Assembly (NCBI GenBank): GCA_013398955.1
Contig: VWPU01003052.1
Coordinates: 248,001-312,000, forward strand
DNA length: 64,000 nt
Source: Callaeas wilsoni
Lineage: Eukaryota > Chordata > Aves > Passeriformes > Callaeidae
Direction of reading: 5' to 3'
Part shown: positions 11,901 to 24,781 of the stretch, in pieces
Layout of the letters: each line of letters starts with the position of its first letter
Numbering within the stretch: position 1 is the stretch's first letter
Notes under the pieces: model-generated
Seen by the model: only the letters and a program-made list of their open reading frames with translations
What the model was told of the DNA's origin: nothing
Database searches by the model: none
Position numbers and translations under genes: made by a program

Positions 11901-13435
11901 ATATTATTTCTGAATGTTACCAGGGAGATTTCATTGGCTTTTGTGACATTTCCAGTCTTTGGTATAATTGGCTAACAGCTTTTTTAACCCAATGTCTTTT
12001 AAGAAATAGTGTACCTGGTGGTCTGGAGTATCACATCTACTGTTTTCTCTTTTCTTTGTTGTCCAAAAATGTTACCGTAATGATAAAAAGTGACATTATT
12101 TTAAAAGATAAGAAACACCAAAATTATTTTCTGTCTGACCTTTACAGTTACCAGAACAAGCGGCTTCTGTTAGCAAAATAGTTCAAGCTTTTTATTACAA
12201 AGGATATTTGGCAGTATTCCATAAGAAAAAAAAACATGTAGTTCTTGTCAAGGGAAGTCATTAAGCCCTCTCTCCTTATGCCATGCTAACATTTTAACAA
12301 AAATAAAATTCTGGGTATTTTAAGATAGAGGAAGAAGTTGACTGTGAGAGGCAGGGATATTTCACATAACGCTCTTTATGAGTGTACTAATGCAGTTTTA
12401 TGTCTTTGACTGCACCACTTTGAAGCAAATACGGTGGGTTTGCTCAAGAGTTCAAGGAGATTTTGGTGACCTTCATTTCCCAGCTGCACATTTATGCATT
12501 CAGTGTTTTCTCCTTCACCCTGGCCTGTTTTGTTATTAGAACGATGCTCCTTCTTTAGAGAAGGCTGGGAGGCAAGACAGATAAATGACTCAATGACCCA
12601 ATGTGGCTAAATTGCTATATTTATGATTTTTAAAATAGTTATGGCCACTCCTCATTGCTTCTGTTTTTCCCTGGTAAAGGCTTACAAATCAATTCTTAGC
12701 TCCACTCCATTCCTCCCATCTTTAATTTTACAGGTTACCACAGAATTTGAGAGGTGGAAGTGCTTGAGATTTCAAAGTCGCATCCAGCACAGATCCTTTC
12801 AACCGCTGTTGTTGTTGCTCTGGTTCTTCAGCCCAAATAAGGATGATCTATGTCTTGCTTTCAGCTCACATGGCAAAGATATGACATTGTTGTCACTGAT
12901 GCTTAAGAGAAACTCTATGAGTCACATTACAACAGCAACAAAAGTTAGAACAAAGCCCTCTTTCTTGTTGGAAGAGTTTGCTGGTGTACTGTCTTTTGCT
13001 CAGCTGGTGGTACTGAACTTAGCCTGCAAATGGATGAAATATATTTTAGGTCCATGAAAGCAAAAATAGTTTTTGAAAACATAACATTCCTTTAGGAAAA
13101 TAATTGGAGGCAGCTATAGTCATTAGCTCTGGAATACGTAATTCTTCCCACGATTCTTAATATAAATTGAATGCTGTTGCATGGCACAGTGTTAAAGAAT
13201 ATATGAGTTAAATATCTTCCTGCTTAAAGACGAGTGGTCTAAACCCTGAAAAATTACAGTATATGCAAATGAACATAAAGGACTGACTTTACTGACCATT
13301 TCTTTGTGTTTGGGGGATAGATTTCTGCATGGCATAATATTTCCACTTGCATTGGTTTCCTGGCATGAAAATGTTTATTGCACTCATTAGCTAAGAGGAT
13401 GTCGGCACTGGTCCAATGAACACAGATCTGCCTTC
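8995..13435. other. unique AT-rich sequence, no gene recognised
   Basis: This stretch holds a GATA-type microsatellite at 9507 and a small direct repeat of CCCAGCACTGCC near 11260-11285. The open frame of 144 codons at 12623-13057 has no recognised domain and no splice context. The other frames are shorter. Confidence 0.5.
9507..9542. repeat. (TAGA)n / (GA)n microsatellite
   Basis: About five TAGA units run into GAGAGAGA and then back into TAGATA. It is an interrupted tetranucleotide array. Confidence 0.9.
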
Positions 13436-13439
13436 TGAT

Positions 13440-14200
13440 TTCAGCCATTAAATTGCAATGGGATTCATAGGCTTAACATTGTGGGTGTGAGAATAATAAA
13501 ATGGAACTCCATCTTTAGCCCAGTTACCATGGATGCAGTTAAAGGTCATAGTGGCAGCTGCTAACTAGTTGCCTTTTTAGCTGTATTTCCCCTCCTGCTA
13601 TGTGTTTTTGTGTACCTTAGTTTCTGCAGGTCTGCCTCAGAGCAATTCCACTTCCTTAACTTGGCATATGGGTGTCTTCCTCAACACGATCGGTGCATTC
13701 CCATAAATATGCTTGTTATGGGCATCCCTTTATTGAATTATTTGTGATTTAATGAAAAATTAATGCAAAGGCCTTAGCAAAAAACCAGAAATGCCGCCTA
13801 CTCAGCACCCCGAATTATTTCTATTTTCTGCACTCTGCTTCACATTCCTAGCTGGGGGTGGGGGAAAAGAAAGAAAAAAGCCCTGCATATAGTGAATTCC
13901 CATCTCCGTTTAAACTCATAATGGGTTCAGGCACTGAGGCATTCACAATGTGGAACATCAACTACTACTTCTTCATTCGGCCCAAAGTCCTAGGAGTTAA
14001 TTCCCTGTACTGCATGAAGTGTCAGAGTAATTACTGCTGATCAGCCCTATTTCTCAGCATTCTGTCCTGCTTTGAGAGGCACCCTGTTTATTGATGCACC
14101 GCCACCTCATCACAGTGCTTTCATTCAGGCAAGCTGCTTAATCGAAAGGGCTTGGACAATGCAGGATTTTCAAAGAGAAGAAGTGGAAAAAAAATTAAAA
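13440..14200. promoter_or_regulatory. candidate conserved non-coding element
   Basis: This block has more balanced base composition than its flanks. It carries a density of homeodomain-type cores (TTAAT, TAATTACT at about 14029), a CCATAAATATGC segment and E-box-like words, with no repeat match or coding frame. Vertebrate developmental enhancers in gene deserts look like this. No conservation data are available, so this is a guess from composition alone. Confidence 0.22.
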
Positions 14201-14204
14201 GTAG

Positions 14205-17200
14205 CCAAGTAAAATAAAGTGAATGGTAAAGAAACCTGAAAGCTCTACAAAATATTTCCTTATGTCAACACTTCATTTCAATAGATTTTAAAACTCTTAT
14301 TCATTTCCAAAAGAAGGTACTGTGAGTCTTTTCTGTGGTGACTCAACTATGCGATCACATCTTTTGAAGATTTTTAAGAACACAGTGCTGGAAGCCCTCC
14401 TTGAGGAACATTTATCAGGTTTTGTTCTGTTCATATACAGGCGATGACTATGTCAAGCTAATGAACCACAATGCAAAGAAATTTTTTTAAAGTTTTTGCC
14501 TCTCTGTTTTAAAGATACATTTATACAACTTGTCATTTTCTGAAAATAAATGAAGTACTATTTGAGCCAAGTTATTTCAGTTCCACACAAGGGTGGCTTC
14601 TGGTTCTCTTTGGCAGGATGCCACTTTATTCATTTTTATTTCAAACACAATGTGAATCTTTTAATTCAAATATAGTATATAAGTATGATGGCTATAAAGC
14701 CTACACTGTGACTTTTTCATGCTCCTCCTCTCCTTGCACTTCCGTGAATTTTAGACAGTGGCAGAAAGTTACACTGAATTCATTTAAACTTAAATACTAT
14801 CATGCTTTGTGTGTCTGTTAGAGAGAAAGAAGATAGACTTATTTAGGCTAGCATTTTCATTAGGACTTGGTGTTTTCCTTGATTAAGTTGCTTTTGGGCA
14901 CTTGTATATCTGAGGCTCCCCAGACTGTAGCAATTTTCCAGTTGATACTATTTTGACTGGAGGAGTGAAATATATTGCCCCATAGAAGAGGAAACAAACA
15001 GGTAATGGCAAGCATAAATATAAATAAACCTGTTATCCAAATGTTTGCTGAGATTCTTTTAATGACATCACTCCCCTCTGTGGCATTGCTTCATTAAAAA
15101 GTAATTTTTCATAAGTTGTTCAGCAGTGTTGTTGAAAATAACAAAATAAGACTGCTACAACTATTCCTGTGTCCTGTTTTACTATTTCCTCCACCATACT
15201 TTAAATCAGAGAATTTCTTCTTGTGCCTTGTTTACTGTTGATATTTTCTGGCTGATTGGATAGGAATGACATTTTGACAATTTACTGTAGCAGTAAGCAC
15301 TGTAAAAACAAAAGGTGCTGATGAAAACTCAGAACCCATTATTATGTAAATTATGGCTGACTAACACAGATTCCATCTCCCAGTCACCATCATTGAGACC
15401 AGTTTTACTCAATGATAATAATTTTCATGATTGCAGTCTTCAGAGAGATCAGAAATATGCTCTAGCTGTTGCATTTATCTACAGCGGGTACTTGACCCTT
15501 AATTAAATTCTGAAACTTTTTTATATAATAAGGTAAAATACAGCTGACACTTCTATTCAAACAAAGAGCATCAAACATAGATCTACCAAATAAGATAAAG
15601 GTATTTCAGACTTACCTTCTTGTCATGCTAGCAAACACGAAGACAACAACCTCCTTTGAAAGAGAGCTTAAAGTTTAAAATGCAAAAAACTAAAAAAAAA
15701 AATGAAAGCATTCTGTTGGGCAATTTAAATGTTGCAGTTCAGTGCTGTGTCTGCTAAATGTTGGGCTTGCTCTGCAGAACGGTCTTGAACTTTATATTAA
15801 AATATGCATGACAGGAAAAAAAATGAATGAGCTTTGAGTATATAAATGATGTTTGCCCCCCTAAATTATTGCATTCATAAATGCAAAAATATTATAAGCT
15901 AAAATAATGTTATTTAATGTCCATCACTAACTTTTATAAGACAGTAGTCTCCTAAATCTTGAAAACTGTGCTTTGTAAAACTATTCCTCCTAAAAAAACT
16001 TAAAAGCAACTCAAGGTTCTGCACTACTGAGCTACTGTTCTGCTGTTAACTGAAATAAAAATGATTAAACATTTCACAAGCAATTAATATGGCATATGTT
16101 TATGTATATATGTTTAAAAGACAAGACTGGGGGAAAAGGGTACACTGTAAAGAAAAAGGAAGTGGGGCTTTTCATTTAATATTTACATATTTTAAGACAG
16201 CCCTGTAAGCTTTTGGTATTTCTTTCCTCCCTCTCCTCCCCATCTCAGTTTTTCCCCCTCCTTCCCACTCTCCTCACCAGTTTTTCAAATGAAAAAATGG
16301 CCTTTTCAAGTAAGCAGCAACAGTCCAAGTAGGCAGTAACAGTCAAGCTAAAAAGGTAGGGTATTATAAAAATGGAGATTCAGTATTTCTTTAGACATAG
16401 CACTTTGCTAAACTGTCAGTTCATAGAGCCAATGAGCTAAGAAAAGTAATTACTTAAGTGGATTTCATGAAGAGTAGAAAGATGATTGTGCCACATTAAA
16501 TAACAATTGTATCCTTAATGATGTGTTGGACTATAATACAAACATCCTTCTGCCATTATATGCTCTACAATATACCTTTCTAATTACTCTGGTGGCTTCC
16601 TCTTCCTTTATTAAGATGCTGTGCTTTCAGAGACTATGTGAGCATTATATGAGCTTTTTTTTTTTTTTAAATTACAGTGAATGCAGCTGCATGGTCATTG
16701 ATAAATTGGTTATAAATTACTGACACATTATATATGAATGGAATCACTGTTTTTTTCATTTTTATTGTCTTCATAAAATATAATTTCTCTTAGATGAGAT
16801 GTAATGAAATTCAAAAAAAATTACTTTTCTGTGGTTTTTGACATTTCTATGCCAAAATATGAAATGAGAATAGCAATGTAAGTCCATATAATTAATAAGG
16901 CAGATTCAAGACAATATGTCAAACCTATGAAACAAAGGTAGAACTGGGTAGATAATTTGGTATTATTAATTTCAGTGATTTCTTGCTTATAGCCTGTGAC
17001 CCTTTGGGCATCCTTGGGCTTGCTGTTAGTGTTCCTTGAAAAAGCTATTTTATCATCTGCACTTTTAGATATATTGCAAGGGTATTCCTTTCCACTAAAA
17101 ACATTTTTAGATTGTCTCAAAATACAGAAAGGTTGAAAACCACTTCTCCATTTCATTGCAGATATTCTGATCTCTTAGAGACAGAAACCCTACACTCTCT

Positions 17201-20200
17201 AGCACAACCTTCTATAAATCAGTGTGGTTTCTGTGATTTCTAGAGTTACTTTTGTGCACTGTCTGACCACTCATTAGACTTGACTTCCTAGCATTCTCTC
17301 AGCACACAGAATGCTTGGACCCGGATAAAATTTACACACATTAATAGTAACACTGAAGAAAAAAGAAACATCTTTAAGTGGAACTTTTTCCAAATGTATA
17401 AAAGGATTGAAGAACTAGGAAAAAAATCATAAAACTGGAGAATTCTAGATTCTCTGTCAGAGCCTCACTTAACTCGTACAATAGATTTTTTTGTGCAAAA
17501 CCAAACTTGAATAAATAAGTGAACAAAATAAACCCTGAAAAATATACTTCTCTGTTGCCTCTTAGTAGAGATGCAGTCATTTAACTCATAACTCATGCTC
17601 TTCTGCTATCAATTAGTGCCATTAATAACAATAATCCTATGAACGGTCCAGACTACTTTTATGCACATTTCATTGCAGCCCCAAATTAGGTAGTCAGTTG
17701 GGAATTTTATCACTAAAATCAATACAATATTTTCAAAGTTCCTTACCACTGTTGAGTGACCTGAAGTTAGCTTAGAGGAAAGAGGATAATATTGGAAATC
17801 ACCTTTGACCCCTTTGAAATATAGCAATAATAGGAAAAATATGCCATAGCATGACCAAACTATTCTGTGGTTCTCATCAACATTATATTCCCTTTGTGAA
17901 AAACTAGGACACATTATACACCTAGTTTCACATCTGACTGTTCACACATTGTCAAAATAAGAAGAGACAATGTCCACAATTTGAAATAAAATTCATATAT
18001 AAAATTCATCTGCAATTAACATAATCCATATCCTACTAGCTGCTCAGCAAGTATATTTCCTCTTTAGTCACAAATTCTACTGGTACAGTAAGAGCTCTGT
18101 GCTTGGATCGTGTGCTAGGCAGAATTATGGAGATCTTTATAAACTCCCTGCTGCACTGCTTGGTTAGCTAAATTCAAGATTAGTAAATGGTCCTTGGAAA
18201 GTAAGCAGAGTAGTTCCCCTGTCACTGCATTTGAAACATACATACATAGCCATATATTCTTCTGAAATCAGCCATATGAAGCCTGAGAGGAAAAAAAAAA
18301 AAGTAGTTTTGCCTGGTAAAACTGCAACTAAGTGAAATTTTTGTACTGGAGTGAGCAAGTAGCAGCTGGGAATAGTCTGTCATTTTTACCTGTACTCATT
18401 ATCACCTGCAAAGTATCCATTACTCACTACTACCCAGAATTGGGCCCTCTGTGAGGTGACAAATTCTGTTGCTCTGTTTTCTGGAATACAAGGGTGGAAC
18501 AATCTTCTTTGTTCTGAAGTTTAGCATTTACCTACTTTGATTTTCTCAAATCCAAGCACATTATATCTTGAAAAAAAATGAAATAAATTATTGAAAATGT
18601 GTTGCTTATGGCATTTTCCACTGCTTTTAAGAAGCAAGTACTTCTGGAAAAGGAAGCAAAATGTGAAATTGGACAAAGATAGTTGCATATAATGATTCAG
18701 GTACACTTTATAAATTATGATTGTCACATATATCCCAGATCTTTCTGACTGCCAGAGAGGATGATGAGTCAGTCTCTATGTTTGGGAAAAGTTACTTCTT
18801 CCCAAATTAGTAGCTCATGTACAAGAAACATAGATGTTACATCTGAAACATTGAGAATTCTGTTCAGTAGGGAACTTCAACTGTGTTTAGGCACCTAATT
18901 GAAAATTTTCACTCTTAGAAATCCTTAGTCAAAGGATGCCTTGCTCCTAAGCACCTAATCCTAAAATCTGCTGAGATCTTGATTTTCGGCAGACTGTCTA
19001 ATATTCTTTGTTGTCTGAAGCTCTTGTACACAGAAATGCTGCAGTGTAAAAAAAAAGAAAAGAAAAGAAAAAAATTATAATTGCTCAACTTTTTCTTTCT
19101 GCTGGGTTAAAGCACCATTTTTGGTTTTCAGGTGCTTGTTTTAGGTTATCCCCAGATCAAATGAAATAGGCTAAAGATAAAACTCGCATCACCTACTTCC
19201 AGATATTGGCACCCAGTTTCCTCCAGAAGAGCATGAATGAGACTGTCATGGAGAAACAATTTCCCAGAACTCATCTATTAATTGTTGCTTACCAAAAAAC
19301 AGATTGCCTACTGTGGTGATAGCAGTGAAGGATGCAGGTAGGGATATAATTCCTACGAGCTCAGCACCTGCCTCCTTGAAGACCACAGCCATTTCTGCTT
19401 ATTTTCTCAATCTCAGAAGCTCTTCAGACCTGCTGGGAGCCAGTGCTGGTTTTGCAATGATCCAGAGTAGATCTGTGTTACAGACAGACTTTCTGATAGC
19501 TAGAAGTCCTACATAACTCTGATAATGAGACTCGGCCTTGATAACCAAGAATCAGAATTCCTTGTTGCAAATGATGTAGAAATTATTTTTTCTGTTCAAC
19601 TTTCTGATCAAACACTTGGAAGCATCACCAATTTGTCTTGGCAACAGCTCTGCCACATGGAAAAGTCACCTTATCAACATTATAAAGAAAGCCAATCAAG
19701 CTTACCTAAGATCTTAAGGCAAGCTGCTGTGAAGGTAGAACAAGTGCCTGTGTTTGAAATCTGTATCTGAAGCACAAGTCCATTCTTCTCCCTCTGAAAG
19801 GGAGAATACTGTGATAGTCTGTAAAAGTCTGGGATGGATTAAACTTTGCAAAATTCACTCTTGAAGTATGTTGGCTGCTTAGGCAGTACACAACATCTAC
19901 CATGGTATGCAGGTCTGCCTCCCCACACGGATGGGTGGAGAGCTACAGCCTTACATATTCCAGCAGTGCATGACCTTTAGAAAGTAGTGGAAGCATGAAA
20001 CTGGACTTGTAGTGAGACTTTTCACCTTGATTTTATCCAAGGGTCAGGAAGTTGATTCTTCTGGCCCTCTAAAGGGTGTTGTTGCCTCTTGCATGTCATT
20101 GCCTGATCCTTAGCGCAGGTCCTGAAGGTGCTGCAGAGGTTTTGCATTCCACCTTCAAGTGAGTTGGACTTATGAACTGGAACTAAGATCAGAACTGGCA

Positions 20201-21205
20201 GCTAGCTCATGCCAAATTGAAGTTTTATTTATTTGATCATTTCATTGCAAGGTAGACACTGTGTCTGTGGTTTATATCTTTAAAATCAAATAAACTATTT
20301 ATATATAGTGAAGAACTGTAAAACACATAGACCTTATTCACTAATATTTTTATGGTTTCTTTACACTTGACAAGTAAAGAATTTGTGAAAGTGTTTTTTG
20401 TATCCAAATCCCACAGATTTCTTGGGGTATTTTTTTAATTAAGAAAGGGTACAATCTAGATTAGTAACACAAATTTAGCTCCTGTTTTTCCTTAACATGC
20501 AGCATGAACTCCTCTGAGTGAATTTCTAATACATATTTTTTATGGAATACATTTGATGAAAACTTAAGAAAATACCATCAACTTTTATCTATTTAACATT
20601 TTCACGTTATTAGATGAGAATACCTCATGTGAATTTCAGGTCAGAGTGGAAATATAAATTAGCTACTGTTTTCCTTCCCATCCTGATAATATTGTTTTGT
20701 TTACATCACCATGGAAAGCTTTATGCAAATTTTCTTGCCACACCATATCCATTATACCTTAAAGAGAAAACAGTCTAATAAAAATTTGTAAAATAGCTAT
20801 TTCTTGTAGGAAAGAAAACTAAAGTTCTGCAGTCTTTCAAAGTGGCATTGCTACTAACTGGAGCTTCGTAGAGGAAGAAATCAGAGCTGTTGTTTCAAAG
20901 ACAGAAATTACAGTGTGCTCCAGATGAAGCCAGCAAAGCCATGGAGAGCCTGCAGTTTGCATGCTGGGTCTCATGTGGTATTTTGGTCCTGTGAACATGG
21001 GCTTCCTGGATGTTTTTGCCACTCCTACTGACAGTTTGTCAGGTCACTCCTGCACACACCTTTACAGCTGCAACTCCTGCTGCATATGTTGCAGGACATG
21101 TGGAAAGCCATTAGTTGTTTCTGTCTGCATTACTGTCATTCTAAAGTACAATCTTGCCATGCACTTTGCACTACGAGGGCTAGGAAACCAGTATCTTTTA
21201 TAGTA
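14205..21205. other. unique AT-rich sequence, no gene recognised
   Basis: No repeat family or exon could be supported across about 7 kb. A-rich simple stretches occur, for example AAAAGAAAAG at 19047-19074. Two copies of a GCACCTAA word near 18890-18955 hint at an old interspersed repeat but are not enough to call one. Confidence 0.5.
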
Positions 21206-21209
21206 ATGA

Positions 21210-22000
21210 CTTCCAGTTTACAGCCTTCATTTGTTATATTTCCTCAATAGCTGTTGTGTTGAGATTAACTGCATAAATGGTCTGCAGCTGGCTGTTATGA
21301 ATTAAGGGAGTTTAATCAAAGTATTTCTAATGTACAGCATAATGATAATACATGGGGGAAGTACTATTTAAGAGATAATGATGGCTTCAGAAGATCACTG
21401 TTGTAATGTTTAGTGCATATGCCTTCAGCATTGAATTTGTTGTTGTTCTGAATATGCTTAATGGATCAGTGAAAAGCTGCCTAATGTGGGATTGTTTGAT
21501 GGGGCTGACAGAGCTGGAATTAGCCCATTGCTGTTTACTGCATACAGCCATTAAGATTAATTGCTGCCAGATAATTTTGACTGTTTTTATCTTCGGGAAA
21601 AAGTGTCACTAATGGGTTTATAAATTGGTTCACTATTACTAATAGTAAGGCCAGTGTAACAGGAGAGGATGTGAGCAGCTAATTCTAAAGATAAAGGTAA
21701 AAAGTATAAAGTACTATATGACTTGCTAGTTTTAAGGGATAATGTTATCTAATAACAGACAGACTGATATATGATGCTCATTAATGCTATTTCCCGGGCT
21801 TTGGGTTGAACCTAATAGATGCTAATAAAGTCTTATTTGATGTACCATTAAAAAGCTCAATCTGTTTTCTGCATTAATGCACAATGTTGTTTATCACATT
21901 TTCAGTGACTAAAACCCAAACCCTCAATCTGTTACATAACTAAACAGTATCAGGCTAGTTATACCTGGTTTTGTCTTTGTTTAGAGACACAGAAAACATT
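21210..22000. promoter_or_regulatory. candidate conserved non-coding element (homeodomain-rich)
   Basis: The block is dense in ATTA/TAAT cores: GAGATTAACTGC, GGAATTAGCCC, CATTAAGATTAATTGC, GCTCATTAATGC and TGCATTAATGCAC. It lacks any repeat signature or long open frame. The texture is that of deeply conserved developmental enhancers. Only an alignment across birds or amniotes can decide. Confidence 0.28.
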
Positions 22001-22004
22001 ATAG

Positions 22005-23855
22005 GGCAAACACATTTCTGTGTATGTTGTATGCAATTCATATCACTTGACAGCTTCCTGTCAACAATAACACCTCAGGTTTCATTTTAACATATCCTCT
22101 TTTACATACATCATCACAGGTAAATTCAGCAAAGCACTCCCTCCAAGAGATAAATTAATTGGTTTGCAAATGTTTGAAAACAGTGTTGGGATGTGGGCAA
22201 AGGATTATCTGAGTAGGATGAGCCCACATTAGAGTTTAATATTCTGGCACAGCACATATACAGGCTTCTGCAGTGCCTCTAATTTGCTGTGTATTAAAGT
22301 GAAAGTTCTTTGTGCACTAAGTCTCAAATATATCCCCTGTATCTAAGGGCATTGACAAGGGAGTGTGAAGAACATACACTAAACAGATAGAAACACAGAC
22401 AAGGAATGCCTAATGAAGAGGGGAAAACCAATAACTCATGAGTAGTGAAGTTCTTCTCTTTTCAAGTAGAGATAGTGTAAATTATGAAGTGATCCCCTTC
22501 TCAGGTTGAAAAAGCATTTATATTTTTCATGACCAGTTTTTATTTTGTGCTGAGAACATCTTCATTTTTTGAGGGACTCTAGATAGTAAAATACTTCTTG
22601 TGTAAAAAAAAGGCAATTCCAAACAATACCAGCGAAAGCTCTTAGCATTATTTTTCCCCTCCAGAATGTGAACACATGAAGACCTTTGAGAAGTTAAGAG
22701 GAAAAAATTATGGGGTGGTAAGACCGCTTCTGCTGTATTTGCTTGTATTTGTTTCCACAGTAGTTTTCCAAGTGGCATTCTTGCTTCTTTGCCATTAAGG
22801 ACATGAGCCCTTTAGCCCTCTAGTTTAGACCATTTCCCCATGCATTCACTTTAAACTTTCATCCTTTTTGCCATATTTATGCCACCTGCCTGTGTATCTA
22901 ATGTTGCATATTTATATATTGAGACCTTACATTACGCAGGAAACTGGCTACAATCTAAATATTCTTCCCTTTATTTATGTATCTGAATATTGCACAATAC
23001 TGCCTGGACATATCCATTCAGGTTTTTTCATTATGTCCAGATCCTGATTTCTTTCTCTCTCATATCCACCACCATTGCCTGCATTATCCACATTCAATAA
23101 ATCATCTTCCAATTAAACTTTTGTTTGTGCACAGTTCTAGCACTGTTTTGACTTAAATCAATTTAAAATCAGTTTCATTAATTCAGTAAAAACTCTATGT
23201 AAACACATGAATGTTGAGTTACAGGCAGCTTATTTTGGTTTACTTTGAATGCAGTATAAGTTAAAGCAGACTCTGGCAGCCTCATGTTGATTTTAAAAAG
23301 CTGGTACTACCTACTTTGTTGTTTCAACTACGCTGATTTTAAACCAATAAAATTTTCATACAGAAAGTCCCAAGTTTTGTTCCCAAAAAGTGTTGCACAC
23401 ATTTCCATGCAGGGCCCTGCATAGATGGCCATTAGCCTTTCCTTTCTATAGTTAATGATTCTAAATAACGTCTCGAGGCAAACATTGATTAGGTTGTTAA
23501 CCAAGCTGTCTGTGGCAGGCAATTTTGGATGATAGCTCACATGAAAATTATTCCACAGTAAGGTAGTGTTGTGGGTTGTCTTAGTGCAGAGTAGCTATAC
23601 TGGAACAATTCCAGGTAGAAACACCATGAAGGAGATTTGAGTGTTCTTGTGCCAGTTTGGACAGAACAGGGCATCCTTGCCTGCGTCCAGAGGGAATGGA
23701 TCCCCTGGGTTAGATAAGCCACCCCAGACATGCTGAGCAGCCTAGAACCTCACAAAAAACATCTGTTTGGTGACCTGGATCCTTTCCTATTCTCCTTTTA
23801 AGTGAGCTCATTCCAAAAAAAAAAGGTCAGGCAAATTTTTACCTGGAGAGGGAGA
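22005..23855. other. unique AT-rich sequence, no gene recognised
   Basis: Nothing was recognised on either strand. The longest open frames are under 85 codons and overlap each other on opposite strands. Confidence 0.5.
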
Positions 23856-23856
23856 G

Positions 23857-24176
23857 AGGGAAGGAGAGAGAGAAAGAAAAAAAGAAAGGAAGGAAGGAAA
23901 GAAGGAAGGAAGGAAGGAAGGAAAGAAGGAAGGAAGGAAGGAAGGAAAGAAGGAAGGAAGGAAGGAAGGAAAGAAGGAAGGAAGGAAGGAAGGAAAGAAG
24001 GAAGGAAGGAAGGAAGGAAAGAAGGAAGGAAGGAAGGAAGGAAAGAAGGAAGGAAGGAAGGAAGGAAAGAAGGAAGGAAGGAAGGAAGGAAAGAAGGAAG
24101 GAAGGAAGGAAGGAAAGAAGGAAGGAAGGAAGGAAGGAAAGAAGGAAGGAAGGAAGGAAGGAAAGAAGAAAGGAAG
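23857..24176. repeat. GGAA/AGAA array with 24-base higher-order period
   Basis: About 320 bases of tetranucleotide array. From 23897 the single variant tetramer (GAAAG) recurs at exactly 24-base steps (23897, 23921, 23945 and so on to 24161), giving eleven perfect units of five GGAA-type tetramers plus one AGAA. The edges are irregular (GAGAGAGGGA at the 5' side, AAGAAAGGAAGGATA at the 3' side). The long open frames on both strands (KEGR and PSFL repeats) are products of the array and not genes. Confidence 0.97.
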
Positions 24177-24781
24177 GATATTTTAGGTGAAATTGAAAAA
24201 CAGGCAAGTTAGACACATCACACCATGGGATCCTATTTCACTAAGCAGAATCTTCCCAATCCTTTGCCTTGCAGGTGCATCTGTTTTGGGTCATGCTGTA
24301 CATGATATGGCTTGCTTCCTAATCTTCTATTTGCTACAAAGCTGCTCTGATTATGGATTTGCAGAAACAGCATGTTAATCCTGAACTTTCTTTTCCAATC
24401 GAACACAGATTTTGGACTGCTTAGCCTAAAAACAGCAGTCACTGAAGTTACCCAGATGTTTCTAAACTAAAATCTGTTGGGTAAACCAAAATGATGTTTT
24501 GCAGAATGCAGGGCCCGGCCTGATCTTCACTGCAGTAAATACAATCTGATATGGAATAGACTTCACTAAGCATGCACAGTAGCACCAGTGCCAAAGTTCA
24601 GCAATCAAGAGGAACATATATTTACCTTGCAGTGCAGTGTAATTGCAACTTGAATAGTTTTTTATGAAAAACATGACAAATCTTTCAGGAAGAGGGGCTA
24701 TCACAATTCCTGTTCACTTCCAAAATTACAATGGACATGTGAGTTTCATGAACTTCCTGAGCATTAAGCTTTTTGTGGCTC

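Noticed and set aside
12623..13057. 144-codon plus-strand frame
   Set aside because: Low-information composition with no family or signal feature. This length is expected occasionally in 64 kb.
18880..18965. Old interspersed repeat based on two GCACCTAA words
   Set aside because: Two short words are not enough to identify a family, and the flanks matched nothing I know.
23857..24176. CRISPR-like array
   Set aside because: There are no unique spacers. It is a continuous microsatellite in a vertebrate genome.
23802..24216. 136- and 125-codon frames of KEGR or PSFL repeats
   Set aside because: They are translations of the GGAA/AGAA array on its two strands and have no independent coding evidence.
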